Shown piece by piece: positions 14,999 through 24,577 of a stretch of 59,878 nucleotides of DNA. A model generated the notes under the pieces. It worked only from the letters and a program-made list of their open reading frames with translations. It ran no database searches and was not told where the DNA came from. Position 1 is the first letter of the stretch, and each line of letters opens with the position of its first letter. This stretch comes from an uncultured Bacteroidales bacterium (GTDB taxonomy: Bacteria; Bacteroidota; Bacteroidia; Bacteroidales; Bacteroidaceae), in NCBI GenBank assembly GCA_902774005.1, contig CACYGK010000004.1, positions 1-59,878 on the forward strand, in the 5' to 3' direction. A program made the position numbers and the translations under genes.

Positions 14999-17900
14999 AT
15001 TTAATCTTCTTGAGGAAGTCTATCTCGACGATTCGGAGTTCGCCTTTGACTTGTTCGCTACCGGGTGTTTTGTAGAGGTCGAGTTCGGTAGCTGGTCCAC
15101 CTGCCAGTTCGGTGACTTGTCCGAAGGCATCTTTGTCGGTGGCTGTACCGGTCTGACGGATAGTGTAGGTCTGTGCCTTGACGGGTTGGTCGATATGGAG
15201 ACTGATGTATCCGAGTGACTTGTCGGTATTGCCACGCCAGATGATCTGGTCGTCGGCAAGTACTTCGAGCGGGTAGGAGCGCTGGCGCCAACCGGTGAGT
15301 TTCATGCTTATCTCGTCGATGGCTGTGGGTTCGCTGAGGCGGTAGGTTATCCACGCTGTGGAGAGTTTGCCGTCGTTTTTCCATTCGGAGAGTTCGTTAT
15401 CATCGAACGAAGCCGTGCACTGGTTCCCGTTGGCTCCTGCTGTAGCCGAGAGGATGGTGATGGTCTGTTTCTTGTCGGTATAAGACGGAGTGGATGGTGT
15501 GGCTCCGCGATCGAGGACGCCCTTGAGGTGGTCGGAGGCGATGTAACGTGACATGCCCGCGTTTATCTGTTCGCCATCGGCATGACTCTGCCACTCGATG
15601 ACTGCATCCTGCATGCCCTGTGCACGTGCCGTGAGACGGATGGTGCCGGGACGGGTGGTGGAGCGTACGATGACGCGGTTTACTCCGGCTTCGACAGGAA
15701 GGGTAGTGGCAAGGATGTAATTGTCGCCGTCGGGACTCTTGGCTATGCCTCCACGCCATTCGCCTTCGCCTTCGAGACTCCAGCGGATGAAGCGGTTGTC
15801 GAGTGGACAGCGTTGTCCGTTCTTATCTACTATCTCAACCTGAACGAGTGCGACGTCGCTTCCGTCGGCACGCATGCCTCCGTCAGGATTCTGAATGAGG
15901 GAGAGACGGATGTGGTCGGGAGCACCTGCTGTGGTATGACGTGCCTCGGACTCAACCGTAGTGCCGTCGGAGGCGTAGCTAAGGGCTTTTATCTCACCCG
16001 GTTTGTAGCTCACGCCATGGAAAGTATGGAGGAATGTGTATTCGGGTTTTGTGCTCCTGCCTACCGACTTGTCGTTGACGAAGAGTTCGACGACGGGTGA
16101 GGTGGACACTACATACACATCTTTTATAACACCCGCGGGATAGTTCCAGTGACCGATGATGTAACTTGCATTGTGCTGGACATCGACCCATGAGTTCCAC
16201 ATTACCTGATTGGCATAGAAGGCATCCTTCTCGATACGCATGGCATCGACAACACCGCTGGTGCGGTAGTTCATCTCGCTGCGTCCGTGGGTGTTGGTGT
16301 CGGAGAAGACTATCTTGACACCTCCCGAACTGACGCGGCGACCCATGCCCGGACGAACGACATAGTAGTCGTGCCAACGGCGAATCTGTTCGATGGTGAG
16401 CTTGTCCTGATTCTGGTTATAGATGTCGGCGGGTGCATTGCGATAGTATGGACCTGCTCCCTGACGGTGATAAGGATAGGAGTAGTCGTCCCAGTACATG
16501 CGGTAACCCTCGTCGCGACAGTATTCCATTGCCCACATGGGGTGCTTGCCCGACTTGTTTATATAGAGCATCTCGCCACCGTATTCAGCTTCGTTGATAT
16601 CCAGCATCTCGCGCGAACCGATAGCCCGTCCGCCCTTGGGGTCGTACTGGTTGCGTATGGCGATGAGTTCGTTCATGTGGTCGCGTGATATGCTTTCGTT
16701 GCCACCTTCGTAGAAGAGGATGGAGGGGTTGTTACGGTTGTAGATGATGGCATCGCGCATGAGTTCGGTGCGCTGACTCCAATGGCGTCCGACTACGTCC
16801 TTCTCTGCGTCACCTGCAGGCATTGCCTGAATGAGTCCGACGCGGTCGCAACTCTCGATGTCGAGTTTGGAGGGTGTGACATGCATCCAACGCACGAGGT
16901 TTCCACCCGACTTGACCATGAGGTCGTTGCTGTAATCGGCAAGCCATGCAGGTATGTCGATTCCGATGGAAGGCCACTCGTTGGAAGTGCGCTGTGCATA
17001 TCCGTGAACCATGATGCACCGGTCGTTGAGCCATACCAGTCCATTACCGAACTGAGTCTTACGAAAGCCCGTGTGGATGGTCACTTCGTCGCTTATGGCA
17101 CCATTCATAACAAGACTTGTCTTGACAGTATACAGATAACCATAGCCCCATGACCAGAAATTGACGTCGGACAGGCGCTTTGAGGCAGATAGAGTGACTG
17201 TATCACCGGCTGCGATGGTTTTGCTCTTTCCGGTGAAGTGTGCAATCTTTTTTCCGTCACGATCGAGGATGTCAACCTGAAGGGTTACCTTCTGGGCAGA
17301 GGTGGTGGAATTGATGACCTGCGACTCGATATTTGCCGTGACACGACGACCTTTTATGTCGTAATCGGTACCATAGACGTATGTACCTGTTGTACCGAGG
17401 TTGGAGTAGAGTGGGAGGGTCTGATAGACTGCATCGGTGACGTGGAGATTGACGTTCTTGGGCAGTCCTCCCATGTTCATGTTGAAATTCTTGTTGTTCC
17501 ACTGGAAGGAAGTGGGAAGAAGCGTGTTGCCCGGCAGGTTGTTGCCATCCTTGGTCTCTACGGCACTTTTCTCTACGAGCAGTGGTGTGCCGTCGGCATT
17601 GCGTTCCTTGTATGCCCAGTCGTTGTCGGTGAATACCTCGAGTCGGTTCTCCTTACCGATGAGGATATAAGGGGTGAGTTCGAAACCGAAAGCCATGACA
17701 CCGTTCTGGTGGAGTCCGAGACGATGACCGTTGAGCCACACCTCGGCACTCTGGCGTGCACCTTCGAACTCGATGAAGACATGTTTGCCTTGCCACTCGG
17801 CAGGAGCGGTGAAGAGTTTCGTGTAACGGCATGTATCATCGGGCAGGGCGTGGATATCGACGCGGTATGCCCAGTCTTCGTTCCATGCCCGTGGAAGTGT

Positions 17901-18041
17901 GACCGTTCGTATCTGGTTAGGATACTGAATGGCTTCGGCTGGGTAGTGGAGTTGCCAGTTGCCGTTGAAGTTGAGTTTCTGTCGCTCCGCCGCCATGGGT
18001 TGTGCGAGCAGGAGTAGGGCGAGAAGGGATAAGATTTTCAT
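14997..18041 (-). CDS. Exported glycoside hydrolase family 2 enzyme (beta-galactosidase-like)
   Basis: The protein has 1014 residues with a signal peptide (MKILSLLALLLLAQPMAAE). Residues ~25-205 are the sugar-binding jelly roll (QSAEVWLNGHRLGLHQNG), then immunoglobulin-like domains, then a TIM barrel with candidate acid/base E449 (LFYEGGNES) and candidate nucleophile E506 (MWAMEY). C-terminal beta domains follow from ~700, including a discoidin-like end with 'WITYRLSEPTAIDEI'. Substrate is not fixed by sequence; GH2 covers beta-galactosidases, mannosidases, glucuronidases and galacturonidases. It lies 10 bases after the PL11 gene on the same strand, so it is probably co-expressed and acts on rhamnogalacturonan-I fragments or side chains (inference from context). 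Confidence 0.85.
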   Translation of the reverse strand: MKILSLLALLLLAQPMAAERQKLNFNGNWQLHYPAEAIQYPNQIRTVTLPRAWNEDWAYRVDIHALPDDTCRYTKLFTAPAEWQGKHVFIEFEGARQSAEVWLNGHRLGLHQNGVMAFGFELTPYILIGKENRLEVFTDNDWAYKERNADGTPLLVEKSAVETKDGNNLPGNTLLPTSFQWNNKNFNMNMGGLPKNVNLHVTDAVYQTLPLYSNLGTTGTYVYGTDYDIKGRRVTANIESQVINSTTSAQKVTLQVDILDRDGKKIAHFTGKSKTIAAGDTVTLSASKRLSDVNFWSWGYGYLYTVKTSLVMNGAISDEVTIHTGFRKTQFGNGLVWLNDRCIMVHGYAQRTSNEWPSIGIDIPAWLADYSNDLMVKSGGNLVRWMHVTPSKLDIESCDRVGLIQAMPAGDAEKDVVGRHWSQRTELMRDAIIYNRNNPSILFYEGGNESISRDHMNELIAIRNQYDPKGGRAIGSREMLDINEAEYGGEMLYINKSGKHPMWAMEYCRDEGYRMYWDDYSYPYHRQGAGPYYRNAPADIYNQNQDKLTIEQIRRWHDYYVVRPGMGRRVSSGGVKIVFSDTNTHGRSEMNYRTSGVVDAMRIEKDAFYANQVMWNSWVDVQHNASYIIGHWNYPAGVIKDVYVVSTSPVVELFVNDKSVGRSTKPEYTFLHTFHGVSYKPGEIKALSYASDGTTVESEARHTTAGAPDHIRLSLIQNPDGGMRADGSDVALVQVEIVDKNGQRCPLDNRFIRWSLEGEGEWRGGIAKSPDGDNYILATTLPVEAGVNRVIVRSTTRPGTIRLTARAQGMQDAVIEWQSHADGEQINAGMSRYIASDHLKGVLDRGATPSTPSYTDKKQTITILSATAGANGNQCTASFDDNELSEWKNDGKLSTAWITYRLSEPTAIDEISMKLTGWRQRSYPLEVLADDQIIWRGNTDKSLGYISLHIDQPVKAQTYTIRQTGTATDKDAFGQVTELAGGPATELDLYKTPGSEQVKGELRIVEIDFLKKIK

Positions 18042-18051
18042 ATCTTATGTG

Positions 18052-21000
18052 TTATTTTGTTACGTAAGACTTGATGCCGTTGACGATATAGATGCCGCTC
18101 TGAGTGATGGATGAGAGACGGATGCCACTGAGGTCGTGGATGATGTCGGACGGCGTGAGTTCGGAAGCGTTGATCTGACGTACGGATGTGGAGACGACAA
18201 CGCGGATGATGCCCTGACTGATGTCGGAGGTATCCCACTCGTAACCGGCATTCGGTACGGAAGGCAGGATGGTGACGTCGCCCGTGATGTTGAGGTTTTT
18301 GCTGCACTTGATGAACTGAATGTCCGTGTCGGTCTGATAGCTGTAATTGTCTGTAAGTTCGGACATCTCGATGACCGGTGACTGGAGTGTGGCATTGCCT
18401 GATATGTTGAGAACATCGGTTTTGGTTTGTGTGGCTGTGGAACGAGTGCGCACGCGGAGTCTGCCTCCTGAGTTGAGGGTGAGATTGCCATCGATGTTAA
18501 GAGTACTTACGAGAGACGATGTGCTCTTTCCTGCTCCGAGGGTACCACCTTCAAGTACGCTGACGTTCTGCACGTGTCCTGTACCGTCGAGGAGTCCGCC
18601 GTTACGAACGGTGATGGTTCCTGTGGTGACGGGAGCGGATGAGTTCTTGGTTTCGAGTTCACCCTCGTAGATATTGATGTTGCCTTCGGATGCACCGGTG
18701 AGGGTAAGGATGCCTGTGCCGTATTTGTTGAGTGTGGCTGCGGAGTTGAACTTACCTGCGTAAGTAGTGCTGGTATTGAGGTAACCTACGTTCCATGTAC
18801 CTGTGGCGAGTGTGCAGTTGGTAGCTGTGGACTGGAGTGCACCTATCTTGTGGGTCATGCTCTGCTGTGTGCCGCTCTGACTCTTGTATCCTGCTGCATA
18901 TACACCGTCACCCAGTTGGAGAGTACCGTTGGAGAGTGCGAGTGCTGAAGTGATATGGAACTCACCCGAGGTGACGTTGAGCAGTCCGGAGAAACCTGAT
19001 ACGTTTGTGTAGAAATCGCCACGTACATACGGGAAACTGATGTTCATCGTACCTTCGCCCTGGAGTGAGCCTCCCATCTTGCAACGCTGACCACCGGCTA
19101 CGGTGAGAGTCTTGCCTTTCTCGATGATGATGGCATTGGTGATGTCGGGTACGGCGGATGTGGAGTTGTTATTGAAGATGCGAAGGGTGGCATTGCCCGT
19201 GACACGGATGAGTGAACCCGACTTGCCGATGGTGCTGTTCCATGCTCCCTGTGAGAGTGTACCTCCGTTGAGTATGGTTGACATGTAGGTGTTTGTACCA
19301 CCGTAGTTGAGGTTGAGTTGTCCGTTTCCTTTCTTCAGAAGTACACCGTTGGTACCCTTGACGGCGGACTGAAGGGTGAGTGTGCCGTTAGGGATATTGA
19401 TTGTGGCGGTGTCGGTGAGGTTGAACGAACGGTCTGTAGCCGCGTTGGTGTGGTTGACGGTGAGTGTGGCTTTACCGATGGAAACGGCTGAACCGGCTCC
19501 GATGCTGCATGCCGTACCTTTGTTTTCGAGACTGACGATGTTGACTGTACCTCCGTTGATGACGGTACGTCCGGTGTAGTTGTTCTTTGACGAGTTGAGG
19601 TTGACCGTACCGTTTCCACTGAAGAGTACATTGCCTTCACCACCGATGCCGCCCTCACCGTCGAAGGTGTAGGTGTCGCTGTTGTTGGTGAATTCGACGC
19701 TTCCTGCAACCATGATGTCGGAGAGGGAGATGTTGGTCTGTTCTGCTCCGTCAGCGAAGATGACCTTATCGCCTGCTACGAACGAGGTGGGTTCGTCGTC
19801 GAGCATGAAGTTGTTTGCCTGGTAGTTCCACTCGTTACTTTCGGCACCTGTCCAGAACACGTTCTCGGCAGGGTCGCGCGTACCATATACTTTAAGTATG
19901 ACTTGCTTGTTCTCGGCAAGGATTTCGTATTTGAGTCCGACGAGTCCGCGCACCTTGATATTCTCTACATCGGCTGTGAGTGTGCCGGTACATTCCATGA
20001 GGGTGTAACTGCCTTCGGCGGGTGTGGGTTCGGAGAGAACGAACGAGAATGTGTTGGAACCCTCGAATGTGAGGTCGCCGTTGACACGGATGAGGTCAAC
20101 CTTGGCTTCGCCTTCGGTCTGGAGGTTCATCTCAAGAAAGACACCACCGGTGAGGGTGAGTCCGTCGTTGAAGGTGATGATGCCGAACGGATTGTCGGTG
20201 GTACCGGGAGAGAGTCGGCAACCTTCATAGTTGAGTCCGGGTTCGAAACGGCTGGTACTGAGGAGTGTGGCATTACCTGCGAGTGTGCCTCGTGAACGCA
20301 GAGCCAACGGTGCGGAGATGGTACCGTTTACTGCGAGTGTGCCTTCGCTGATGATGAGTGAATCGGTAGAAGTGACGTTTCCATCGAGGGTCGTGGTACC
20401 CAGGAGAGACTTGAATACCGGTCCTGCTGCTATGTTTCCGCTCAGTTTGTAGTCGTGTTTGAGTGGGTTGATGAAATAAGTGGCGGATGGACGTACATCG
20501 CCTGATATGGTTATGGTGGAAGAGTTGTCACCACTCACGTCGAATACTATGCTCTTTCCGTCGGCAAATGCTGCGGACTGTTTCTGGTCGAAGCTGGAGA
20601 AACTGTTTGTTCCGGTAGCCCAGTTTCCGCTTACATAGCGGAGGTCGGTCTGCATGACCGGAGGAAGAGGTGGCATAGGCATGTCGGCACCGAGGTAGAA
20701 GCTCGTGTTGGGGTGCTGATAGTAACCGCGTGTGGTGCAGTCGAGCCGGTAGTGCGGGTCTTGCTGTAACCAGTAGATGCTGTAGTCGGTAGGTATGGCT
20801 GTGGTGTAACCGACGAGTCCGGTGCTCGATGATTCGTTTTGGACTGCAAGGATTACTTCCTCGCGCCAGTCACCGATGATATCGCCCATAAATGCTGGAC
20901 GGGTACCGGTGGCTCCGTGTGCTCCCCAACTGGATTCCTGTGAGAATTCAATCATTCGGCTCTTGCCACGAACACTGGTAACCATCATGTTGGTACCATA

Positions 21001-22641
21001 GTTGCTTCCACCCGGTGAACTGAGTTCTTCGCGCAGGAGATCACCGTTCCACCACACACCTTCGAACATGGTTTTTATACCCCATTGAGTACGCGTTTCC
21101 CCGGTGGGTTCGCCCTTACAGTTGTAAATATAGTCGTCGGTAAAACTGTAAATCTCATAACCTTTATGTGCAGGGTCGATATCCATACATGCTCCTCGTC
21201 CGACGTCATAGACGCTGGGCAGGTACCATTCGCGGATGCGGTTTCCGTTGGCTGGGTCGTAAAGGAGTTGTCCGAGCAATGCACTCTGCTGTATGACAAA
21301 CTGTTCCATACCCGGACGGTCGGGGTCGATATCACTCAGAATCCATCGGTCGCCGTGTCCGATACCCGGACTGTGGAATGTGCCCCGAACAGGATTGACG
21401 CTATAACCTCCCTGCACCATTTCATCGTATCCATCGCCATCTACGTCGGCAACACGGAGTTGGTGGAACTCAGCCGGCCATGGGGTCTTGTCGTTACGGC
21501 TCCATGTCGAACTGTGGTGCCAGTTGGTTGGTGTACCGTCAGTCCATGTGTAATCCCACGAGAATACGTAGTTGTGGTGTGATTTATTTGTGTCTCGGTC
21601 GAGACATTCCATTACGAGTGAAGGATGGATGCCATCGAGATAGCAGATGGAGAAGTGTCCTTCGAGTACGGCATAATTGAAACTCATGTACTTGGCACGA
21701 CTGTTACGTGTCCATGTGTCCACTCCATCGTGAACTGTGGAGTAGTCGAGTTCGTTACAGTCGATTTCTTCGCCGGTTTCACCGTCGATAACGGAGATAT
21801 AGAAAGGAGGCAGTTTGGTGCTTTCATTGCTATAATCCACGATTCCATCGCCATCTGTGTCGGGACTGCTGCTTCCGTTTGCATACTTACCCCAGGCGTT
21901 GTTGGTCTTGTCCCAGAAGCGTGTGCCGTCGGAACTGCGTATCATCACTTCGCATCGTCCGTCGCAGTTGATGTCGTATGCCACGACCATGTCGTTCTGT
22001 CCACCACATATATTTATATTCGGACCTATATCCACGGTCCAGAGCAGAGCGCCGTCGAGACGGTATGCCTGAATCTTATGACTTGTAGTAAGGACTACAT
22101 CGTTGTCACCATCAGGATCTACATCACCGGCTCCTGCATAGAGTCGGTCAACTACTACTGCATCTATTTCCCCGTTTCCATCGAGGTCCATCGGCCATAC
22201 GAATTTAGTGCGGTAGTCGTTTCTTGCTATTACGTCGTTGTCGAAATCGAACTTAAACCATGCATTCGGCCATACAGGAGTGGAGTAGAGATATGGTTCG
22301 CTTTTATCACCTTCAATACCGTTAATCACCGATGAAACCGCGAATTCTGTTCCGGTAGTGAGTGATGATGGTACGTAATTTGTCTTACTGAGATTACCAG
22401 CTACGAGAGTCCACGAACTGCTTCCCTGACTGCGTTTGTACAGATTGTAGAGAGTACCTTCGGGTTCTTGTGCCAGTTTGCGCCATGAAATCAGTTTTCC
22501 TGGGTCGCCGAAACGTGTACTTGAATTGTATGTGCGGTCGATGGCTACTACACCTCGTCCGGCTTTTTGTTGGATGCGCTGTGCTGTGAGTGGCTGTGCC
22601 AGAAACAGGAGCATGAGTAGAGTGAAAAGATTTGTTTTCAT
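18052..22641 (-). CDS. Rhamnogalacturonan lyase (PL11) fused to autotransporter-type beta repeats
   Basis: About 1529 residues are read from ATG 22641 (signal peptide MKTNLFTLLMLLFLAQPLTAQ); the longer frame to 22767 adds an AT-rich leader overlapping the promoter region. Residues ~20-580 match PL11 rhamnogalacturonan endolyases: 'GRGVVAIDRTYNSS', several Ca-binding-like loops such as DVDPDGDND and DTDGDGIVD, 'WDYTWTDGTPTNWHH', and 'MGDIIGDWREEVILA'. It cleaves the rhamnose-galacturonate backbone by beta-elimination. Residues ~600-1460 are autotransporter-associated beta-strand (PATR) repeats such as GTGILTLTGAS. The end 'IIHDLSGIRL ... GIYIVNG' is a sorting-like tail. Ordinary PL11 enzymes are far shorter. 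Probably surface displayed; first gene of an operon with the GH2 gene. Confidence 0.88.
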   Translation of the reverse strand: MKTNLFTLLMLLFLAQPLTAQRIQQKAGRGVVAIDRTYNSSTRFGDPGKLISWRKLAQEPEGTLYNLYKRSQGSSSWTLVAGNLSKTNYVPSSLTTGTEFAVSSVINGIEGDKSEPYLYSTPVWPNAWFKFDFDNDVIARNDYRTKFVWPMDLDGNGEIDAVVVDRLYAGAGDVDPDGDNDVVLTTSHKIQAYRLDGALLWTVDIGPNINICGGQNDMVVAYDINCDGRCEVMIRSSDGTRFWDKTNNAWGKYANGSSSPDTDGDGIVDYSNESTKLPPFYISVIDGETGEEIDCNELDYSTVHDGVDTWTRNSRAKYMSFNYAVLEGHFSICYLDGIHPSLVMECLDRDTNKSHHNYVFSWDYTWTDGTPTNWHHSSTWSRNDKTPWPAEFHQLRVADVDGDGYDEMVQGGYSVNPVRGTFHSPGIGHGDRWILSDIDPDRPGMEQFVIQQSALLGQLLYDPANGNRIREWYLPSVYDVGRGACMDIDPAHKGYEIYSFTDDYIYNCKGEPTGETRTQWGIKTMFEGVWWNGDLLREELSSPGGSNYGTNMMVTSVRGKSRMIEFSQESSWGAHGATGTRPAFMGDIIGDWREEVILAVQNESSSTGLVGYTTAIPTDYSIYWLQQDPHYRLDCTTRGYYQHPNTSFYLGADMPMPPLPPVMQTDLRYVSGNWATGTNSFSSFDQKQSAAFADGKSIVFDVSGDNSSTITISGDVRPSATYFINPLKHDYKLSGNIAAGPVFKSLLGTTTLDGNVTSTDSLIISEGTLAVNGTISAPLALRSRGTLAGNATLLSTSRFEPGLNYEGCRLSPGTTDNPFGIITFNDGLTLTGGVFLEMNLQTEGEAKVDLIRVNGDLTFEGSNTFSFVLSEPTPAEGSYTLMECTGTLTADVENIKVRGLVGLKYEILAENKQVILKVYGTRDPAENVFWTGAESNEWNYQANNFMLDDEPTSFVAGDKVIFADGAEQTNISLSDIMVAGSVEFTNNSDTYTFDGEGGIGGEGNVLFSGNGTVNLNSSKNNYTGRTVINGGTVNIVSLENKGTACSIGAGSAVSIGKATLTVNHTNAATDRSFNLTDTATINIPNGTLTLQSAVKGTNGVLLKKGNGQLNLNYGGTNTYMSTILNGGTLSQGAWNSTIGKSGSLIRVTGNATLRIFNNNSTSAVPDITNAIIIEKGKTLTVAGGQRCKMGGSLQGEGTMNISFPYVRGDFYTNVSGFSGLLNVTSGEFHITSALALSNGTLQLGDGVYAAGYKSQSGTQQSMTHKIGALQSTATNCTLATGTWNVGYLNTSTTYAGKFNSAATLNKYGTGILTLTGASEGNINIYEGELETKNSSAPVTTGTITVRNGGLLDGTGHVQNVSVLEGGTLGAGKSTSSLVSTLNIDGNLTLNSGGRLRVRTRSTATQTKTDVLNISGNATLQSPVIEMSELTDNYSYQTDTDIQFIKCSKNLNITGDVTILPSVPNAGYEWDTSDISQGIIRVVVSTSVRQINASELTPSDIIHDLSGIRLSSITQSGIYIVNGIKSYVTK

Positions 22642-22675
22642 TTTGTTTTTAGTTTGATAAAAAGTTTTCCGACTG

Positions 22676-22701
22676 CAAAGATAATATGTAAAACATATTA
22701 T
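22676..22701 (-). promoter_or_regulatory. -7 box and inverted repeat upstream of the PL11 gene
   Basis: On the minus strand TATCTTTG occupies 22676-22683. A 9-bp inverted repeat (ataatatgt ... acatattat, 22681-22701) overlaps its upstream edge, where an operator could sit. No good -33 TTG is found at 19-21 bases, which fits a promoter needing an activator (inference). Confidence 0.45.
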
Positions 22702-22795
22702 TATGTGTATGATTTGTAACAATAAATGAAAAAATCGTACCAATTTTGCATTTTGGTACGATTCCATCGGTATTTTATCCGAGATGTATTTGCAT

Positions 22796-22826
22796 AAAAA
22801 AACCTGCGAGACTTAGTCTTGCAGGT
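22796..22826 (-). terminator. Terminator of the 55-residue lipoprotein gene
   Basis: The stem acctgcgagac/gtcttgcaggt at 22802-22826 is followed, on the minus strand, by a T run (A run 22796-22802 on the given strand). It lies about 54 bases past the stop at 22880. Confidence 0.8.
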
Positions 22827-22879
22827 CCAATCTCTCTTCGGGTCTAACCCGGAAAGTTGTTCTTTTGTTCGCTGTAGAA

Positions 22880-23047
22880 TTATTCAGCTACTGCAGAATC
22901 ACAAGCTACAGTGTCAACAGCTACAGTGTCAACAGCAACTGTATCAACGTCTGTAGAATCAGCAGCTTCAGTAGCAGCAGTGTTACCACCACAAGATGCG
23001 AAAGAAACAGCTACGATAGCAGCGAATGCGAATACCAACTTTTTCAT
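22880..23047 (-). CDS. 55-residue lipoprotein with DTVAV repeats
   Basis: The minus strand encodes MKKLVFAFAAIVAVSFASCGG, a lipoprotein signal with lipobox FASC (cysteine 19). The rest is a short Ala/Asp/Thr/Val tail in which DTVAV occurs in tandem (VDTVAVDTVAVDTVACDS). At DNA level the repeat is tandem copies of a 15-base unit. The mature peptide would be only ~37 residues, membrane-anchored, acidic and probably disordered. A TACCTTTG box lies upstream (23101-23108) and a terminator downstream, so it is a stand-alone gene. Function unknown. Confidence 0.8.
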   Translation of the reverse strand: MKKLVFAFAAIVAVSFASCGGNTAATEAADSTDVDTVAVDTVAVDTVACDSAVAE

Positions 23048-23100
23048 AATGCTTTTTACTTTAAAATGTTAAACAATAAATTTGCTTTCTAAAACCGATG

Positions 23101-23108
23101 CAAAGGTA
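23101..23108 (-). promoter_or_regulatory. -7 box for the small lipoprotein gene
   Basis: TACCTTTG on the minus strand, about 54 bases before the ATG at 23047. No clear -33 TTG was found at the right distance. Confidence 0.4.
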
Positions 23109-23242
23109 CGACATTTTGAAATAGCCGATTTAGAAATCCACCTTTTTTTTCGCTTTTTATGAAAAAAATCGTTGCTTTGGGAAATATCGAACACGAAAAA
23201 GGAAAATATATTGCCGTTTTCGTACACAATTTTAAAAATTCT

Positions 23243-24391
23243 TTAAGAGATATACATTAAGTCGGACATGATGTCGTTGGATATGAACAATCCCTCGCGT
23301 GTGAGTCGGAGTGTGTCGTCGTGGAGTTCGAGTGTGTGGAGTCGGATATGTTTCTGTGCCATACGCAGGCAGTAGTCGTGCATGGGAGTACCATGAAGAC
23401 GCTCTAACTCTCGGATATTGAGTCCGTTGCATGTACGCAGGGCTGTGAAGACATATTCGTTGTAGAGGTCTGAAGGGGTGAGCTGTTCGATGTCGAAGGG
23501 TATGCAGTTCTGCTTTGCTCCCTCGATATAGTCGGTGAGTGACTCGGGGTTGGACTGTCGGGAGTGGAGGTTGTAGGAATGTGCGCCCGCACCGACACCG
23601 AGATAGGGGACGGAGTGCCAATAGTTGGAGTTGTGAATGCTTTCGCGTCCGGGCAGGGCGAAGTTGGATATTTCGTAATGCGCGAATCCTGCCTGACGTG
23701 TGGCATCGAGTATGTGTTCGTACATGGAGCGCGAGAGTTCGTCGTCGGCTACGTCCAGTGTTCCGCTGTCGAGCATTTGTGTGAGTGGTGTTCCCTCTTC
23801 ACATTGGAGAGAGTAGACGGAGAGGTGTTGTATGCCGAGTGAGAGAGCCTGGTTGACATCCGACCGGAGATCGGCGAGGGTCTGTCCCGGTAGTCCGAAC
23901 ATGAGGTCGATGCTTATATTGTCGAATCCGGCATTCTGTGCATTCTGTACTGCCTGGATTGCCTGAGCGGAGTTGTGCCGGCGATGGAGCAGGGAAAGAA
24001 GGGAGTCGTTGAAGGTCTGGATGCCGATGCTGATTCGGTTGAAACCCAAACGGTGCAGTTCGGTGGCAAGGTCGTGTGAGGGGTCGGCAGAGTGGGGTGC
24101 AAGGTCGTCCGGATTGCATTCGATAGTGATTTCCTTCGCGCGTACATTATATATATTATATATGCAGGAAAGAATACGTGAGAGTTGTGAGGGCTGGAGC
24201 AGTGACGGAGTACCGCCACCGAAATAGATGGTCTCGACGGGTTCGCCGCCGAGGTAGTTGCTGCGCTGACGGAGTTCGAGACAGAGAGCCTCGACATAGT
24301 CGCCCAGCATGGAGAGTGATGTGGTGGAAAAGAAGTTGCAATATATGCACCGACTTTTACAAAATGGTATGTGAATGTATATTCCAGCCAT
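23243..24391 (-). CDS. hemW: Radical SAM heme chaperone HemW (HemN-like)
   Basis: About 382 residues are read from ATG 24391 (MAGIYIHIPFC); the ATG at 24403 is only ~6 bases past the predicted transcript start from the TACCTTTG box at 24414-24421. The iron-sulfur motif CKSRCIYC has the CX3CX2C spacing of HemN/HemW proteins. 'ETIYFGGGTPSLL', 'EITIECNPDDL' and 'GFNRISIGIQTFND' are typical. The short N-terminus before the cysteines favours HemW over true coproporphyrinogen dehydrogenase. It is a cytoplasmic protein that binds heme and is thought to deliver it to respiratory enzymes. Confidence 0.85.
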   Translation of the reverse strand: MAGIYIHIPFCKSRCIYCNFFSTTSLSMLGDYVEALCLELRQRSNYLGGEPVETIYFGGGTPSLLQPSQLSRILSCIYNIYNVRAKEITIECNPDDLAPHSADPSHDLATELHRLGFNRISIGIQTFNDSLLSLLHRRHNSAQAIQAVQNAQNAGFDNISIDLMFGLPGQTLADLRSDVNQALSLGIQHLSVYSLQCEEGTPLTQMLDSGTLDVADDELSRSMYEHILDATRQAGFAHYEISNFALPGRESIHNSNYWHSVPYLGVGAGAHSYNLHSRQSNPESLTDYIEGAKQNCIPFDIEQLTPSDLYNEYVFTALRTCNGLNIRELERLHGTPMHDYCLRMAQKHIRLHTLELHDDTLRLTREGLFISNDIMSDLMYIS

Positions 24392-24577
24392 CGGAAATGT
24401 CATGAATATGGTGCAAAGGTAGTCAAAATATCATTAAGAAAACGTAAAGATGTTGTACAACATAAAAAAAAGAAATTTCAGCAATTGGGTTTTCCGTAAT
24501 TTTATCGCCGAATTGCGAACTATGGTTTAAAACACTCATAATCTTGCAGTCTAATACATACAAAAACAATAATAATT

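Noticed and set aside
22642..22767. N-terminal extension of the PL11 protein
   Set aside because: It lies over the -7 box and palindrome and precedes a perfect signal peptide starting at 22641.
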